Under the pieces are notes generated by a model that did no database searches, was not told the origin of the DNA, and was given only the letters and a program-made list of their open reading frames with translations. A stretch of 64,000 bases of DNA, taken from Blasia pusilla (Eukaryota; Marchantiophyta; Marchantiopsida; Blasiales). The translations under genes and the position numbers were made by a program. Positions within the stretch are counted from its first letter, which is position 1, and each line of letters starts with the position of its first letter. Where the stretch lies: contig CM114272.1 in the NCBI GenBank assembly GCA_050084515.1, positions 33,666,001 to 33,730,000 on the forward strand. The letters are read 5' to 3'. Of this stretch, positions 37,227 through 49,488 are shown piece after piece.

Positions 37227-39341
37227 GCGATTTCTCCCGATCGATCAAAGCTACACTTTCATCTGTACGTCGTAGGTGGACGGACGGACGCACTTTGCAG
37301 CAATCAGCCAGTCGAAATGGGATCCGATCCCCCCGATTCGCTTATGCTTGCTTACACAGTATGTCTGAAGTAGGATGAGTATCTGAATGCAGCGAATCGA
37401 AAGGATCGATATATGGAGATTCCTCTGATGGTAGTCTTTTAATCGAGTATGATCACGAGTTTACTCGATTCGTATTCCCTCCCGATTGCGACTGCATGAT
37501 TCGGGCTCTAAGTAAGTGCGTACGCACCGTGCACGCAGGAAGTCCGCTCTCTCCCTGTCCACACGCACTCTTCAGTGATGTTCAGACGTCAGTTTTTCTC
37601 CAAGAGATTCTATTCCCCAATTCCCAATTCCGGCTCTTTGTCCTGCTCTGCCATTGAATCACTTTAGGCAAAGCTTGCCATGCGTTTAGGGTGCTAATGC
37701 GATCTACCTTCTGTTCTGCGCGCTCTCAAGCTTGCGTAGTCCATGACTATGAGCGATCCGAGCGACAGTCAGGAATTCGAATTGCCCTGCCAGAGAGACT
37801 AGGACGAACACAAGCGTTCGAATGAATCTCCTACGCATCAGCTTGAAGTAGTCGAATTACCACCATAGCCAAGTCACGAGCAAACTGTCGAGCCCCGGGG
37901 CTCGACAGACGGATCGGGAGGGCAGCAGTTCTAGTAGCGTGGAATAGAAAACTTAGGCCTAGAGGCATGGAGGCCCGTATGGCGACTTTACGCAGCTCTC
38001 CATTTACGTATTACGCTGGAATCAGTGGGGGATTCCCGAGATGACGCAGAAGCTCCTCTACAGCATTGGCCAGCGATTGGTAGGTGCTTTGCATACGGAG
38101 AACTCGTCCGCGTCTTCCTTTCCTCCTCTATCCTACCCTCTGAAGAACGCTCATCATCGATGTATCGGACGAATCTCTCCCTACAGGTATTATTACTCAG
38201 AAGAGCATGCATCCCTACACCGTAACATCGGCTGCGGAATTCGCTTGAAAGAGAAAACAGACCTAAAATACACGGTGCGCTGCGGTGGAGGTGAACATCT
38301 GTGGCACACTGACGTTCGAATGCGCCGTCCAATTCACCGGATCTAAGAACGGATCATCCCCCCGATCCTCGACTCACGGAACAATTGTGCGCTGCCCAGA
38401 CATGAATCTACTTATCAGTTCTGTCAGCGGCGCCAACATGTGACAATAGTTACGTTCAATGACACGATCAATCGGAAATCGATACACGCACGTACAGGAC
38501 TGCGGATCGATCTATCCTGCGGACCTCAGCGTCCTCGACGCGCGGCGGCGTGCTCCCCAGGATCTACTACGAAAACCACGTTATGGGGCTCCGACAAGTC
38601 CTAGACAACGTAACACACGATCATCCATGCATAATATACCTCAGGTAAGCTCACTTGCGGCCGACAAGATCGACGATCCGCACGAGAAGTGACGGGATTT
38701 CGCCCGCAGTCCTGTCTGCGATCTGGTCCGCGCGTTGGAGCCAGAGTTGACGTGGAGCTACTACAACTGAGGGCACAAGCCTCTTCTACGAATCCGGTCG
38801 GGAAGGTCATCGATGGGGACGGTTATGGGGTGATAGTCTCAGCTTGCCGTCGGGAACGTCGCGTCTGTTGGAGATCCGGGCGGTTCCTACCTCTTCAAAC
38901 AATTAACAACACTAATCAGATTGCAGCTACCCCTACGCTGCTACGTCCTCCTGCGTGATTGTGGCCGAGCGATTAGCTGAACTAATTACCCAGTGGTTTC
39001 TGCTTGTAGACAAGTCTCACTCAAGCGCGACTCTCGCAACGGCCGTCGAAATCACGAATGCTGGAAGATTACCTCCCCACTTTCATCCATTATGCTTTGG
39101 TGTAGACTTAGGTCAATCTCTCGGATGGAGAGAAGTATCAAGCAGCTAAAAACCAGTGTGCGGCCTAGAATTGAGGAACGGATAACGGAGACGTGAAGAA
39201 GGAGGAACGTTACTGAGGTTGGAGCTGAAAAATATCGGAAAGGGAATACGGTTTCGTGGAATGATCAACCGCGGGAGTAGAAAACGAGAGTATGGTTGCA
39301 GCGTCGACGAGGCGAAAGAAGGAAGCTGGAATAGGACAAGT
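37227..39341. other. No gene recognised; contains a 24-bp perfect palindrome
   Basis: Upstream region of the minus-strand kinase and beyond. Frames near 38000-39200 overlap on both strands and look like chance in GC-rich DNA. A perfect 24-base palindrome centred on CCCCGGGG lies at 37885-37908. Confidence 0.5.
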
Positions 39342-41099
39342 CTAAGAGAGAAGGGTGGGACTAATTTTGAATAATGTCGATAATAAATTTGAGACCCTCA
39401 GCTGAGATAGAAGGAGGTACATTATGTTGTGAGATGAAAATGTAAAGCATACTATAAGGCGGCCATCAGGAGATAATCTCTTGGAGTCTGCCACGGGTGG
39501 AAACGCAGTATGGTGATAAAATGGTGGGGCATCCATCGTATGGGAGTCATGCTGTAACCGAGTAATGCTGCGCGTATCTAACGACGGCAGGTGGGCAGAT
39601 GTCATGAAAATTGGGCCATGAATGGAGAAGAAATCTGCAGCAAAATGTAATGCATAATTTTGCAAGTTCCTTAGTGTGAAAGCAGAAGCACTTGGAAGAA
39701 GCACTTGTAGTGGAGTGTGCATGACATAAAACTGCAACCCATGTATTATTTCTGATACAGATTGAATATTAAGTGAGTTAAAAATCGAATGAGTAAATGT
39801 GGACATATGGAGAAGCCTTTGAGAAGGACATGAAAAAGTCATTGAAAAGTGATCAAAATTCTTCAGGAAGAATTAGCAAGTGTAGTATAAGTCCGGCAGT
39901 GGGTCGAGCTAAAAGAACGACCCGCAGAAATGAACGCAAAAAGTAGTTAGTGAGAGTATTAACCATAGAGCCAACCATACGGAGATGAACTGATAATTAA
40001 TCATTGGGAAGACCAACATACCATTCGGAAGCAGCTTTAGAGTTTAGGGTGCACTTGCTTTAGGGTGCGCTTGCGGGGAGATTGCAACGTGGAGTTAAAG
40101 ACACGAGATTGAGAAATGGGAGTGGTACTACTAGGGTCATTTGCAATTTTTAAAGGTGATGTTGTGGTATGATGGATAGGATAAGAGGACAGAATGATAA
40201 CCTCATAAAAATCAGGCAAAGCTGGGAAATGGCTTGGGTTGTGAAGATCAATAGGAAGTGGTTCAAAATCTCAAAGTTAGCCATTGTTTTCATCCGCTCT
40301 ATCAAATGAGTTGCTTTAGCTGATGTCAAATCCAGCATCATGTTCAAAGGCAAGTGCATATGGTGTCTTAAGATCAACCCGGATCCCATAAGAAACAAAG
40401 GTTGAATAACTTTGCTACATCCTTCAAGGATTTAGGGAAGTCTCCTTGAAATCCACATTTTTGAATGTGAGGACTTCTTTATGGATTCTTGCCATAAGTG
40501 GAGAAAATCGAAGTGAATAACTCCGATATATGACAGTGAAAGACAAGAAAGGCAAATATGGTTGAAAGCCAACGTGAAGCTGGTGCATCTTGGTTGTTTC
40601 GTCCAAACTTAGCGTCCCAAAGTTGGCCCTGACTAATGAGAGTCTGAATTTTCCTGCCGGTTACACCGTGTTCCCAGAATGAAGGAACCATGCCTAAGTT
40701 GTCCATGTATTTGATCTGGTTTTATGTAGGAAAGATGAAACGAGTCTTGAACTCTTCAGGGGCTGAATGACTGAGAATATCATATTGGCGAAGTTCAGGT
40801 AGCTTGACACAACCTACAAATGAGTTGTTAGGTGATGAAGATGCAACATAGATAAAATAATGTGTGATAACGGTGGAAATTATAACCTCTGGTGATGGCT
40901 TATCCTCATGGTGAGGCTGGCTGGTGGAATGTGCATCAACAACATGGATGGAGTCTACATCATGGTCATAGGAAGGAATCTGTCCACTGGGCATGTGCTG
41001 AGGTGTTGCCCTTGAGTTGCAACCCCTGGCAGAGTTACTCCGCAAAGACATATCTATATATGGGCTACGAGGAGGATAAACAAAAACTTGAAATAAAAC
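39342..41099 (-). other. Possible 3' part of the Helitron-like element
   Basis: Minus-strand open stretches continue downstream of the Pif1-like helicase end but match no domain I know. They may be the 3' part of the element, a captured fragment, or non-coding. I cannot find convincing Helitron 3' ends (CTRR with a hairpin). Confidence 0.25.
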
Positions 41100-43344
41100 T
41101 CATGTCTTCGTTTGACATGAGTTGAAAAGAAAGTCTATAGGGCATAAGGTACCTAAAATTCTAAGTTGATCCCACCTCTTAATCCTAGATAACATACCAT
41201 AAGTTAAACCAATTGCAAAGATTGATCTAACCACAAACAGACAAGTACCATTAACGGTTGAGCCTTGACTTTTGTGAGCAATCATGGCATAGCCCAACAC
41301 AAGTGAAAAGGTTCTCTTCATATATTTCTTATTACAACCATACTTGAGAGTAGAGAAGTTGGTTGTACTAATCGTGATTTTGTGGATATTAGAGTCGAGA
41401 ATAACAATTATATGGACTAGAGCATCATCTTCATAAACAAGATCAGATACAGTACCAAAAAATCCATTTGTTGCTTGATATTTGATTTGGAAGTGAACAT
41501 GACTCGACAGTTTATTGCAACATATTGTAGTTGATGGAACGAATGATCGTCCATCCATTTGCTTAACTCATTTTGATCAAGGTTACATGTGGACAAGTCC
41601 ATGCCCATGGACTTATGTCCGTCCTATGGAAGGACTTGTCCATATGAGCCCCACATTTCCCTTCTTTTGCTTCCCCTTCCCAGCCTTTGTGTTCCATACT
41701 TCCCCATTCTTCCTCCCTTCACCTCCACTCCCTCCCCCCTCATTGCTCCACTCATCCTTGCTTTGCCTTCCATTATGGACTATAAGTGTGGGTTCCACCT
41801 CTTAGAATCCATGTCCGAGCATATTTCAAGACTTGTCTGTCCATGTCCTAAGGAAGGACTTGTCCATTTTTGTGCAACCATGTTGTTGGTTAGGGGCATC
41901 ACAAACTATGTTCACCTCAACAATGGAAGCATCTCCAAATAGTTTTCTCAGGGAGAGGAGGTTGAAAATAGCAACATCTTCTCGATGAGTATAAATTATT
42001 GTAGTGCTCAAGGTAATAAAATCTGTAGCTTCATCTTCTAATATGAAGCATGAACGTAAGCATTGATCAATCTCATGTTGACTTGGAATGTTTTATCTTA
42101 TTGAATTCCTTCCCAAAAGTTGAGGCCCTGAGAAGGTGAATAAGGATAGGAAGCAATGAATTCTAGTATAGAACAGCTGGGCACATTCAATTGGAGCATC
42201 AAGCTAAGTGAATGTGGGACTGAAGTTGGCGAGTTTGATTCAATATCACCAAACTCAGCCCATCTGGTTGAAGAGACTTCATCAAAAGTTAGGGTAAGAA
42301 ATAAATGGGGCATACCGCATATCTAAACTATAGCTTTCATGTCCTTCAAATGTCGCATGTGCCAAGCAAGACTCCTTGGAATTTGAGGACTAATTGAGTG
42401 GTATAAGTCTTCATCAAACAAGAGTGGTTTAGCCTTATAAAGCCGATCTAGCTCACGGCTTAGAATAAATGTTTTCAAAGTGGAACACAAAGCAATAGAC
42501 TAAGTTTATACATTAGTAGTGGATAGGGTTTGTATAAGGAGAAAGCACTAAATAGTTGGCCAGATCTCAGTCTTGTGTAGTCCGAAAAGGAATATGATCC
42601 TATGAAGAAACTACGATGGAAGGGAATCAGAATGGAAAGCAAGAAGTCTCAATTTCAGGCGTGGATCAAGTGATGCGCCAGATGCATCCGTGAGTAGACT
42701 GTACGGGAGGATACATTTCCACGCAAACAAATGCTACCATTGTTGAAAATATCAGTTGAGGATCGTCTTTGCATAAGCAGAGAGTATGCCACATCTTGCA
42801 AAATATTCAAGTTAGGGTAATAAGGGTCATGATTCATACTATGAGTGACTTCCCCCTTATCCTAGGACGCTTTTAGTATTCTCTGGACTGCAGATGGAGG
42901 AAGACCCACCAGTCCAAAAGTAGGACTTGGAAATTCAATTAATGTTTTGTAATCTCTATAAAAAGGGTTAACTCGAAGATTGATCTCCATTAACTTCCTG
43001 AGAGTCAGACCTATTGCGTCATTAGATTCATTCACGTTGTTGGTATGATTGAAGCCGATGAAAGGAGAATGTAAGAGAGATGTTATTGAAAAAAAGCCCC
43101 GATGAAAGCTCTCGACTCCTATCCTAGAGTCAACTATAGATAATAGTTGCATTTGAAGGGGATTCACACTAAGCAACTTCCTGATGTATGAAGGGGTCAT
43201 GTAGACATTTACATAGGTCCGAGGTCCATTGGAAATGTAGAGATCACAGATATGGAAGTGGCTTGGTCGAGGAATTATGTAATCCTTCAAGAACCCATTG
43301 CATAGTACATATGATGGGTTTATTGGACTCTCAACAATAGCCAT
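41100..43344 (-). pseudogene. Helitron-like Rep/Pif1 helicase, decayed
   Basis: Minus-strand debris of a rolling-circle (Helitron-like) transposon protein. The N-terminal piece (43344-42862) carries 'LRKLMEINLRVNPFYRDYK'-type sequence. Then 'MPHLFLTLTFDEV' (about 42313-42275) resembles the Helitron helicase-like N-terminal domain, which precedes the Rep nuclease. 'IIYTHREDVAIFNLL' (about 42000-41955) and 'VLGYAMIAHKSQGSTV' with 'RSIFAIGLTYGMLSRI' (about 41300-41170) are the last two helicase motifs of Pif1 proteins. Many stops and frame changes, plus a 0.3-kb MITE-like insertion at 41581-41879, show it is dead. Rep His-Tyr motifs were not seen, so a Pif1-only origin is possible. Confidence 0.6.
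41581..41879 (+). mobile_element. MITE-like repeat, copy 1
   Basis: About 299 bp with imperfect terminal inverted repeats: left GGTTACATGTGGACAAGTCC and, on the other strand at the right end, GGTTGCACAAAAATGGACAAGTCC-like sequence. It is similar along its length to 43394-43701. The inner part is a pyrimidine-rich plus strand. It interrupts the helicase pseudogene. No target duplication is convincing, so the superfamily is open. Confidence 0.65.
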
Positions 43345-43393
43345 TTTTAATGGGGACTAAAGTATAGCACGGTGCCACAATACCTGTAGCCAA

Positions 43394-43701
43394 GGTTGCA
43401 TGTGGACAAAGTCCATGTCCGTGGATATATCCATGTCCGTGGACTTATGTCCGTCCTATGGAAGGACTTGTCTGTATGGGCCCCACCTTTCCCTTCTTTC
43501 TCATTTCCTTTACTTGCTTTCGTGTTCCATACTCCCCGATTTCTTCCTCCCTCAACCTCCACTCCTCCTCCTTCAATGCTCCTCTCATCCTTGCCTTGCC
43601 TTCCATCATGCACTAAAAGTGTGGATCCCGCCTCTTAGAACCCATGTCAGTGGACATGTCCATACTTGTCCGTCCATGTCCATCCTTAGGACTTGTCAAC
43701 C
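43394..43701 (+). mobile_element. MITE-like repeat, copy 2
   Basis: Second copy of the repeat at 41581, in the same orientation, 50 bases outside the start of the helicase pseudogene. Shared blocks include 'atggacttatgtccgtcctatggaaggact'-type sequence at the left and 'gtccatgtcc…ggacttgt' at the right. It has an extra 'ggatatatccatgtccgt' near its left end. Confidence 0.65.
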
Positions 43702-46700
43702 ATGTGTGCACCACTACTTGCATTTCACACAAGAAGAGCATATATCCTTCCATTTGCTCAAAAAAAAATAAGCACAAGGCCAATCTATACATTGAGGTTT
43801 GCAACTCTTCCTTCTAAGGAGGGAAAACTTGAGGCGCACATGGGTATGGATGTAGTCCTCTCCCCATAGATCAAGCTACAAATAGAACACAAATGGCAAG
43901 AACAAATCTCACATGACAAACAGCAATTGAATTCAAACAGGAGTGCAGAATAAAGCAAGATGGGCAGTAACCTACTCTGCACACGCCTCCTTCCAATAAA
44001 TGTACCTTCAAGACATGAGCATAGTGATTAGAGTTTGAGATATTATGGTATGTGGTGATAATGGAACAATCTCTAAAACAAACTATTAAGCTGACCTACC
44101 TAGAAATAAAATCACGGAAAAGCGAAAACAACGGGGATTATAAATCCTACCACCAAAGGAAGGTCTACTTACTCTACGCCTCAATACAAGTTGTAGTAGC
44201 GAGAACAATTCATGCAAGGAAGCTCCTAGGACAACCAAGAGTTGATATAAAATTTGCAATTATAATTTGATCTTTCTTGTGCCTGAAGTTTCTGGAAACC
44301 TGACCCGATCATGGATTGGCTGGATTGTGCCCGAGAGGACATATTGAAATCCTTGAGAGGACGTAATGAAAACCCTTCCACCCTTCACCAAAAAAATTTG
44401 GTTGCTTGTAGCAGATTGCTTGCTTTTAGGTTGGATTGGATGTAAACCCGTGGAAGCACCATATGTTATTATTGGACCTATCTTAGAAATTTGATGTGCC
44501 CGAGAGAGAGAGAGTCGAGGGAGAGATCAACACTTTCTATGAAGCAGTGGTGGTTATTGCGAAGCTGGTTGGACATAGTGAATAGAGTGGCACATCGTAT
44601 ACTTCATTGGCGGCAGTATACGATGTTATTTTTATATAGATAAAAATAACATCTTTTTTTTCAGAAACGGATCGGACATTGATTGATGAGACAACAAAAT
44701 AAAATGTGCAAGTAAGAGCACGACACGAAGCGGGACTCGTATTTTAATTCAGTAGCAACAAGTGACAAAGTGGACAGGCGTGTTGAGAATGAATAGCAGC
44801 TAGAGGCGAGCATAAGAAGCATAAGGAAAAAGCTCACCTAAGTTTAACTAGCAGAAGACTGACGCACAAAGTTGATCACATGTTCACAACAATAAGCGGC
44901 CCTCAGCTGATTCCGAGCGCTACGAAAGCAAGAAGTTGACATCAGCTCATTGATCACCTGCACAACACCTAACGACCAAGCAGCGAACAAACCGACTACA
45001 AATTGAGAGTAAAAGAGCTTGAGGACAAGAAATAATTGAGTGGGAACAAGTAAGGCACTGTGAATTGAGATGGAAAGGAAATAACACAAGATTGTAGAGC
45101 CGTAGTAGCAACTTCTTTGCTGCTAACTAGAAGCGCATCAGATCTGAAGAATTTGCCATGGCATGAGCCTTCAGAATAGCAAAGGAAATTGCCTGAGGTT
45201 ATGATATTAAGACAAGAAGTTTCTCGAACTCAATTGCAACATGCGTAACAACGGACACCATTTCTGAAGCATCGGAGGATTGGCGGCTAGTCCTAGGGCA
45301 TCATGTGTGCAAAAGAATACCCATGGTAGTGACAAGCACTTGGATCGGCATGTGTGGGCGATACAAAGGCAAGCAACAAGCAATTAGAAATTTCCACATG
45401 GGTAGGTGTCCTTGTTGGATACTCTCAGCATCGATAGCCAAAAACAGGGACGTGGAGCCGCCAACGACTAGCATTTATATTCGACGGCACCCGTAGAGGA
45501 TGTAATGAGCTTACAAGATCAAGAGAAGCTAACTATGTAACAATGCATATCACTAAGGTAAAAGTGCATGGTCCAAGTCATACATAGTGCATATTGAAAT
45601 GAATAGAGGTAACATAACCTCCCAAGAATTTTATATAATTAAAGCTTATTTGTACCCAAACCTTCCAAATTTGTATACAAAATTCTTAAAAATTGCTAAA
45701 GATCTAGATCAGTCCATGGGATGCACATATCCATAAACATGCCCATGTGGTCCCCCACCCTACTTGACCCCGTAATGTAAACCCGGGCTCGGCCATGCCG
45801 AGTCTGCATTACGGGCTTAACGGGCTAAGGTGCGGGTTGCGAGTACCCAAGCCCACACAGACATGTTTGTCCTAAGAACGAACATAAATCCGCAGACACA
45901 GACTTTTTTTTTACGCAACTTTCATCTAGATCGAAGTAAAACCTCCTAATAATAGTTTAGATGGGCAGTTATTCCTAACATTTCTACTCAAATATCATTG
46001 TCCTTTGTAGATACACTCAACATGGAGTTGGTTGTATGAGTTTTTTTTTCTTCAATGTTACAAGAGAAAGATATGAGCAAAGTTGCACACAGACAAAGTT
46101 TGAATCGCGGACATGTCCATGTCCTAAACTTATGTTTGTGACCCTGCGAATGCCCCTAGCCCCCCTTAGAGGCCCTAATCCCGCCTAATGCGAGCCAAGC
46201 CTACCCTATGAGCCTGATTGCAAGCGTGTCATGAGCCATGCAAGGGATGCGGGCTCCATCAACCCAGTGTTGCTTGGCGGGCTCCAAGATGGGCTTGTGT
46301 GCATGCCTGCCATGTCTGTGGACTTGTCCGGATATATCCCTCCCATGGAAGGACTTGTTCGTTTCCGTGCAACCTTGTATGCAAGGGGAGGGGAAATTTA
46401 TTGTGTGCATGTAGGCACAAAAATTGCCTTGATGGGGAGTCCTTGGAGATGTGTGTTGCATTCCTGTTATATTTTTTTTCAAAAGATTGTGAATAGAAGC
46501 GTTGCGCATTTTTAGCCGTGGTAGTGAATTGACATACGGCAGCGTAGCGGGTGATAGCATTAAGGTATAGCGCGCATGTAGCATCCATGGGTGAGCAGCG
46601 TGTATCAAGAAGCAGAAAGAGAGAGCATAATAGGTCAAGCAAGACGTGAGGGCAGTTGTACTAGGATGGCTACATCTAGGTATAGGTTAGATGGACAGGT

Positions 46701-47227
46701 CAGCAAAGGGCGTGCACTTGGCATGCACAAAGCGCAAACAAAGTTAGTCGTGCCGTGGGGAGTCACAACAAGAGGATGTAGTTACAGAGTTGTGTAAGAA
46801 TCATGAATGGATAAGACGCTTATGGGAGCACGCAAGGTGAGAGTATATGGATGATCTCCTAGGTTGGAAGATCTTGAGATAGTCAATAGTTAGACAGTTG
46901 ACGCGAGCCGCGATAACAATGTGAGGTTTACATCAAGGCATGTCATATTTAGTAAAGGCTGCTAGGAAAAATCAGAAATTTCGGAGAGAGAATGAAAGAG
47001 ATCGGAAGAGAAACTGGAGATCTTAGCTCTCACAGATCATGGTAAATCCAAAGAACATAAAAATTTAGCTTGGGCCCAACATAATAGTAGAAAAACTCTT
47101 GACAAAGACATTAAGGTCTGTTTTTATAACAACATCAATGTATCAACGCGAAAAAGCCTATGCGCGTATGATAATGTGTATTAGTTTGGTTCTATAAAGA
47201 TTACTTTTAGATACGGTTAGACTTAAT
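43702..47227. other. Repeat-rich intergenic region, no gene seen
   Basis: No convincing coding sequence. Contents: two adjacent hairpins at 44594-44653; a partial relative of the MITE-like repeat near 46313-46375 ('gtggacttgtccggatatatcc…ggacttgttcg…gtgcaacc'); and a GC-richer patch with repeated 'cgggct' words at 45780-46280. Confidence 0.45.
44594..44653. repeat. Two overlapping perfect inverted repeats
   Basis: ATCGTATAC at 44594-44602 pairs with GTATACGAT at 44616-44624. GATGTTATTTTTAT at 44622-44635 pairs with its complement at 44640-44653 around a 4-base loop. The two overlap by three bases. Confidence 0.9.
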
Positions 47228-48690
47228 CCCTTTTATGGACATATGGTGGATAAATCCACATCCATATTAGTAACACGAAATCTTGTTGCCTTTTTCACTT
47301 ACATTGATGAAGGCCAAGTGTTGATCTTGTTCTTAGGATTGATTCAAGTTGATAACAAGGATGTTGAGTCCATTTCATATTGTATTGTATCCTTATTTAG
47401 GAAATGGGGCTTGGATTTTGAGAAGATGGTTGGTTTTGGATCGGATGGGCAAGCACAATGATTGGAAGTCGAATTGTAATAAGTGCCCATTTGAAGAGGA
47501 ATGTGATTCCTTATATGAAAAGTGTCCATTGTGTAGCATACTTGACAAACCTTCAAGAGGTTGAATTCCTTCAAAATGATTTACATCCTTTATTCTCTCA
47601 CGGACATACTTCATTCTATGGCAATTTGAACAAGTTCTTTCAGATGAAGTTTGTGGATATATCTACTATAGCTTCTATTTTTTAGACTCAGATGGCACAT
47701 ATTAGAATGAACTATATACATGAAAGTGTAGATATGAATGCCTATCTCATATCTCAATCTAGTGGTTTTCACCTCCTTCCATATTATGGTCCTAGTGATG
47801 GATACATCTAGCGCTTGCAATCAAAGATGAGGGGCTCCTTTCATTCAATCCGAATGGATAGGGATATCACAAGAAAAGGTTAAGAAGAAGCTTCCTTTTT
47901 TGCTTCCTTTTTTGAGGCTATATGTGTAGCTTTGCAAGAAGGGATCTTAAAGCCCCTTAGGGGCTTTAAGATCCTCAATCCAACCCACATGCCTTCTAGC
48001 ATGTCTAGTTTACAAGAGTGGGGTATGAGGGAGTTGGAAATGATCAGCGCTTTCTATGGACAAGAAAAGAACTTGCATGGCATAGTTAAAAGGCCTTTTT
48101 AGATGTTGTAGATCTTAGGAATGAATTTTAACCTTCAAACTTCAAGCCATGACAGGATGGAAGGCAAAGTCCTTCAAGGACTTAAGATTTATGGTAAGTT
48201 GTAGTCCTTTGAAGATGAATTGTGCTAATCTTTTTCCTTTATGTGATGTAGCTATAATACAATATGTGTCAACATCAACATATGATAGACCTTTTATTTT
48301 TTGAAATGTTGTAAAGAATCGGTTTAGGAATACCTTAACTTCTCAGCACTTGGGAGCTTTGTTGAGGGTTAAAATGGAGGGATCATCTGATAATTTTGAT
48401 GTTGATGCTTTCCTGATTTTTCCTATGGAGGTATCAAAATGTTCAAAAGAATGCATTTTTTATGCTAATCTAGAGGGGTACCTTGTTCTCCCTATTGAAC
48501 CTACGTATGAAGGTGAGACTAATTCTACCCTTTCATCCCAGTTTCTCAATGATATCATTAAATTTTATAGATCTAGTTCAATCCTAGCCAAAAGTAATAC
48601 CAAATTGAGTTCTCATCTATGTTGGAATCAAATCAAAAAACACCCTAGCATGGAAATGAAAGGGGCCGAAGATGATGACAGAACTTAGGA
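47228..48690 (+). pseudogene. hAT-type transposase (DUF4371), decayed, plus strand
   Basis: Relic of a hAT-superfamily transposase of the ZNF862/DUF4371 type. 'MVDKSTSILVTRNL' (47243 on) matches the 'MiDESTDisvtk' start of the domain; 'YIDEGQV', 'FLGLIQVDN', 'KWGLDFEKMVGFGSDG' follow to 47455. After a frameshift come 'VHCVAYLTNL' (near 47525) and, after 47900, 'DYG'-region and dimerisation-like remnants. The N-terminal zinc finger is missing. A perfect 15-bp hairpin sits inside at 47942-47974. The 3' end abuts the LTR fragment of the methyltransferase-bearing gypsy element. Confidence 0.7.
47942..47974. repeat. Perfect 15-bp inverted repeat in hAT pseudogene
   Basis: GGATCTTAAAGCCCC, three bases, then its exact complement. 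Confidence 0.95.
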
Positions 48691-48693
48691 AAG

Positions 48694-49101
48694 CAATTGT
48701 CACATCTGGGTAGCCGATAGGCCGAGATCTATCGTGGATAGGGCGTAGGAGCCAGCGGACTATCTTGAATGTAACTTTGTCCCACTGTGTCGGATGAGGT
48801 TGAAGATAGGTCCAACGTGTCAAGAACGTTTTTTCTAACAACTTTCATGTTGAGGTCTTTCACAGCCAAGTGACTTGTTGACCAGGTCATTCGCCCCTGG
48901 TAACCTGTGCGCGCAGGTTACCAAGGGGAGGGCTATTTTTAGGGGAAGAGCCTTTTGGCTCTTCCCAACCCTATATAAGAGAGGAAGATGACTTTCCTAA
49001 GCCATCTTTCTCATGTTGGGCCGTTGGAGCACCTCTCTTATATATGTGTGAGATAGAACTAGGGTGCTAGCGTCTGGATTCCTTGATAGCACAGGGTGGA
49101 C
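48694..49101 (+). repeat. 5' LTR fragment (B segment) of the methyltransferase-bearing gypsy element
   Basis: Matches 54568-54970 in the 3' LTR over about 400 bases, from TGTCACATC to CAGGGTGGAC. It contains a TATA-like box (ctatataagag) at 48971 and two strong hairpins upstream of it. The A segments seen on both sides of B in the 3' LTR are absent here, so the 5' LTR is truncated or rearranged. No primer binding site is obvious after it. Confidence 0.8.
48896..48966. promoter_or_regulatory. Paired hairpins just upstream of the LTR TATA box
   Basis: First hairpin 48896-48926 has arms CCTGGTAACCTG / CAGGTTACCAAGG with a GCGC-type loop. The second, 48943-48966, is perfect: GGGAAGAGCC, TTTT, GGCTCTTCCC. 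The TATA box starts five bases later. Both hairpins are kept in the 3' LTR (54764-54795 and 54812-54835), the first with compensating changes near its base. They may bind a factor or shape the transcript; the role is inferred. Confidence 0.6.
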
Positions 49102-49488
49102 TTGCCCTCAGAGCCGGTGCTTGGGACGTTTCCCACAGAGTCATGGCATGCGGCGGCGGCGAAGTTGGTAGATATGCCAGCTCGACCGGCCATAGAGCGA
49201 GCAGTGGTGACACCTGGAGTAGTGTTACTGGATAACCGAGCTTGAGTATTTCGCTTGGTTAGTCCCACGGGGACGGTATACCACCCGCAGCACATGCTAC
49301 TTCATTCGGGAGCGCAGCCCTTGATGTTAGGGAAGACGGCGTGTTTAGCGTTGGGGTTACGGAAGGCGGACATTGAGCCTTGTCCCTTCTAGATACACAC
49401 CTCGATTGGGGGCGTGTCACCCATGCAGTATATGACTTGACAAGAGATAGTTGTCAGAGTCCAGCCAAAGCATGCGACGGACAGTGCT
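49102..49488 (+). other. Leader of the methyltransferase-bearing gypsy element
   Basis: Between the LTR fragment and the long polyprotein frame. No gag motif, zinc knuckle or clear primer binding site seen. Confidence 0.4.

Noticed and set aside
39342-39842. 166-codon minus-strand frame as a gene
   Set aside because: No domain recognised and low-complexity composition; kept only as possible trailing sequence of the Helitron-like element.
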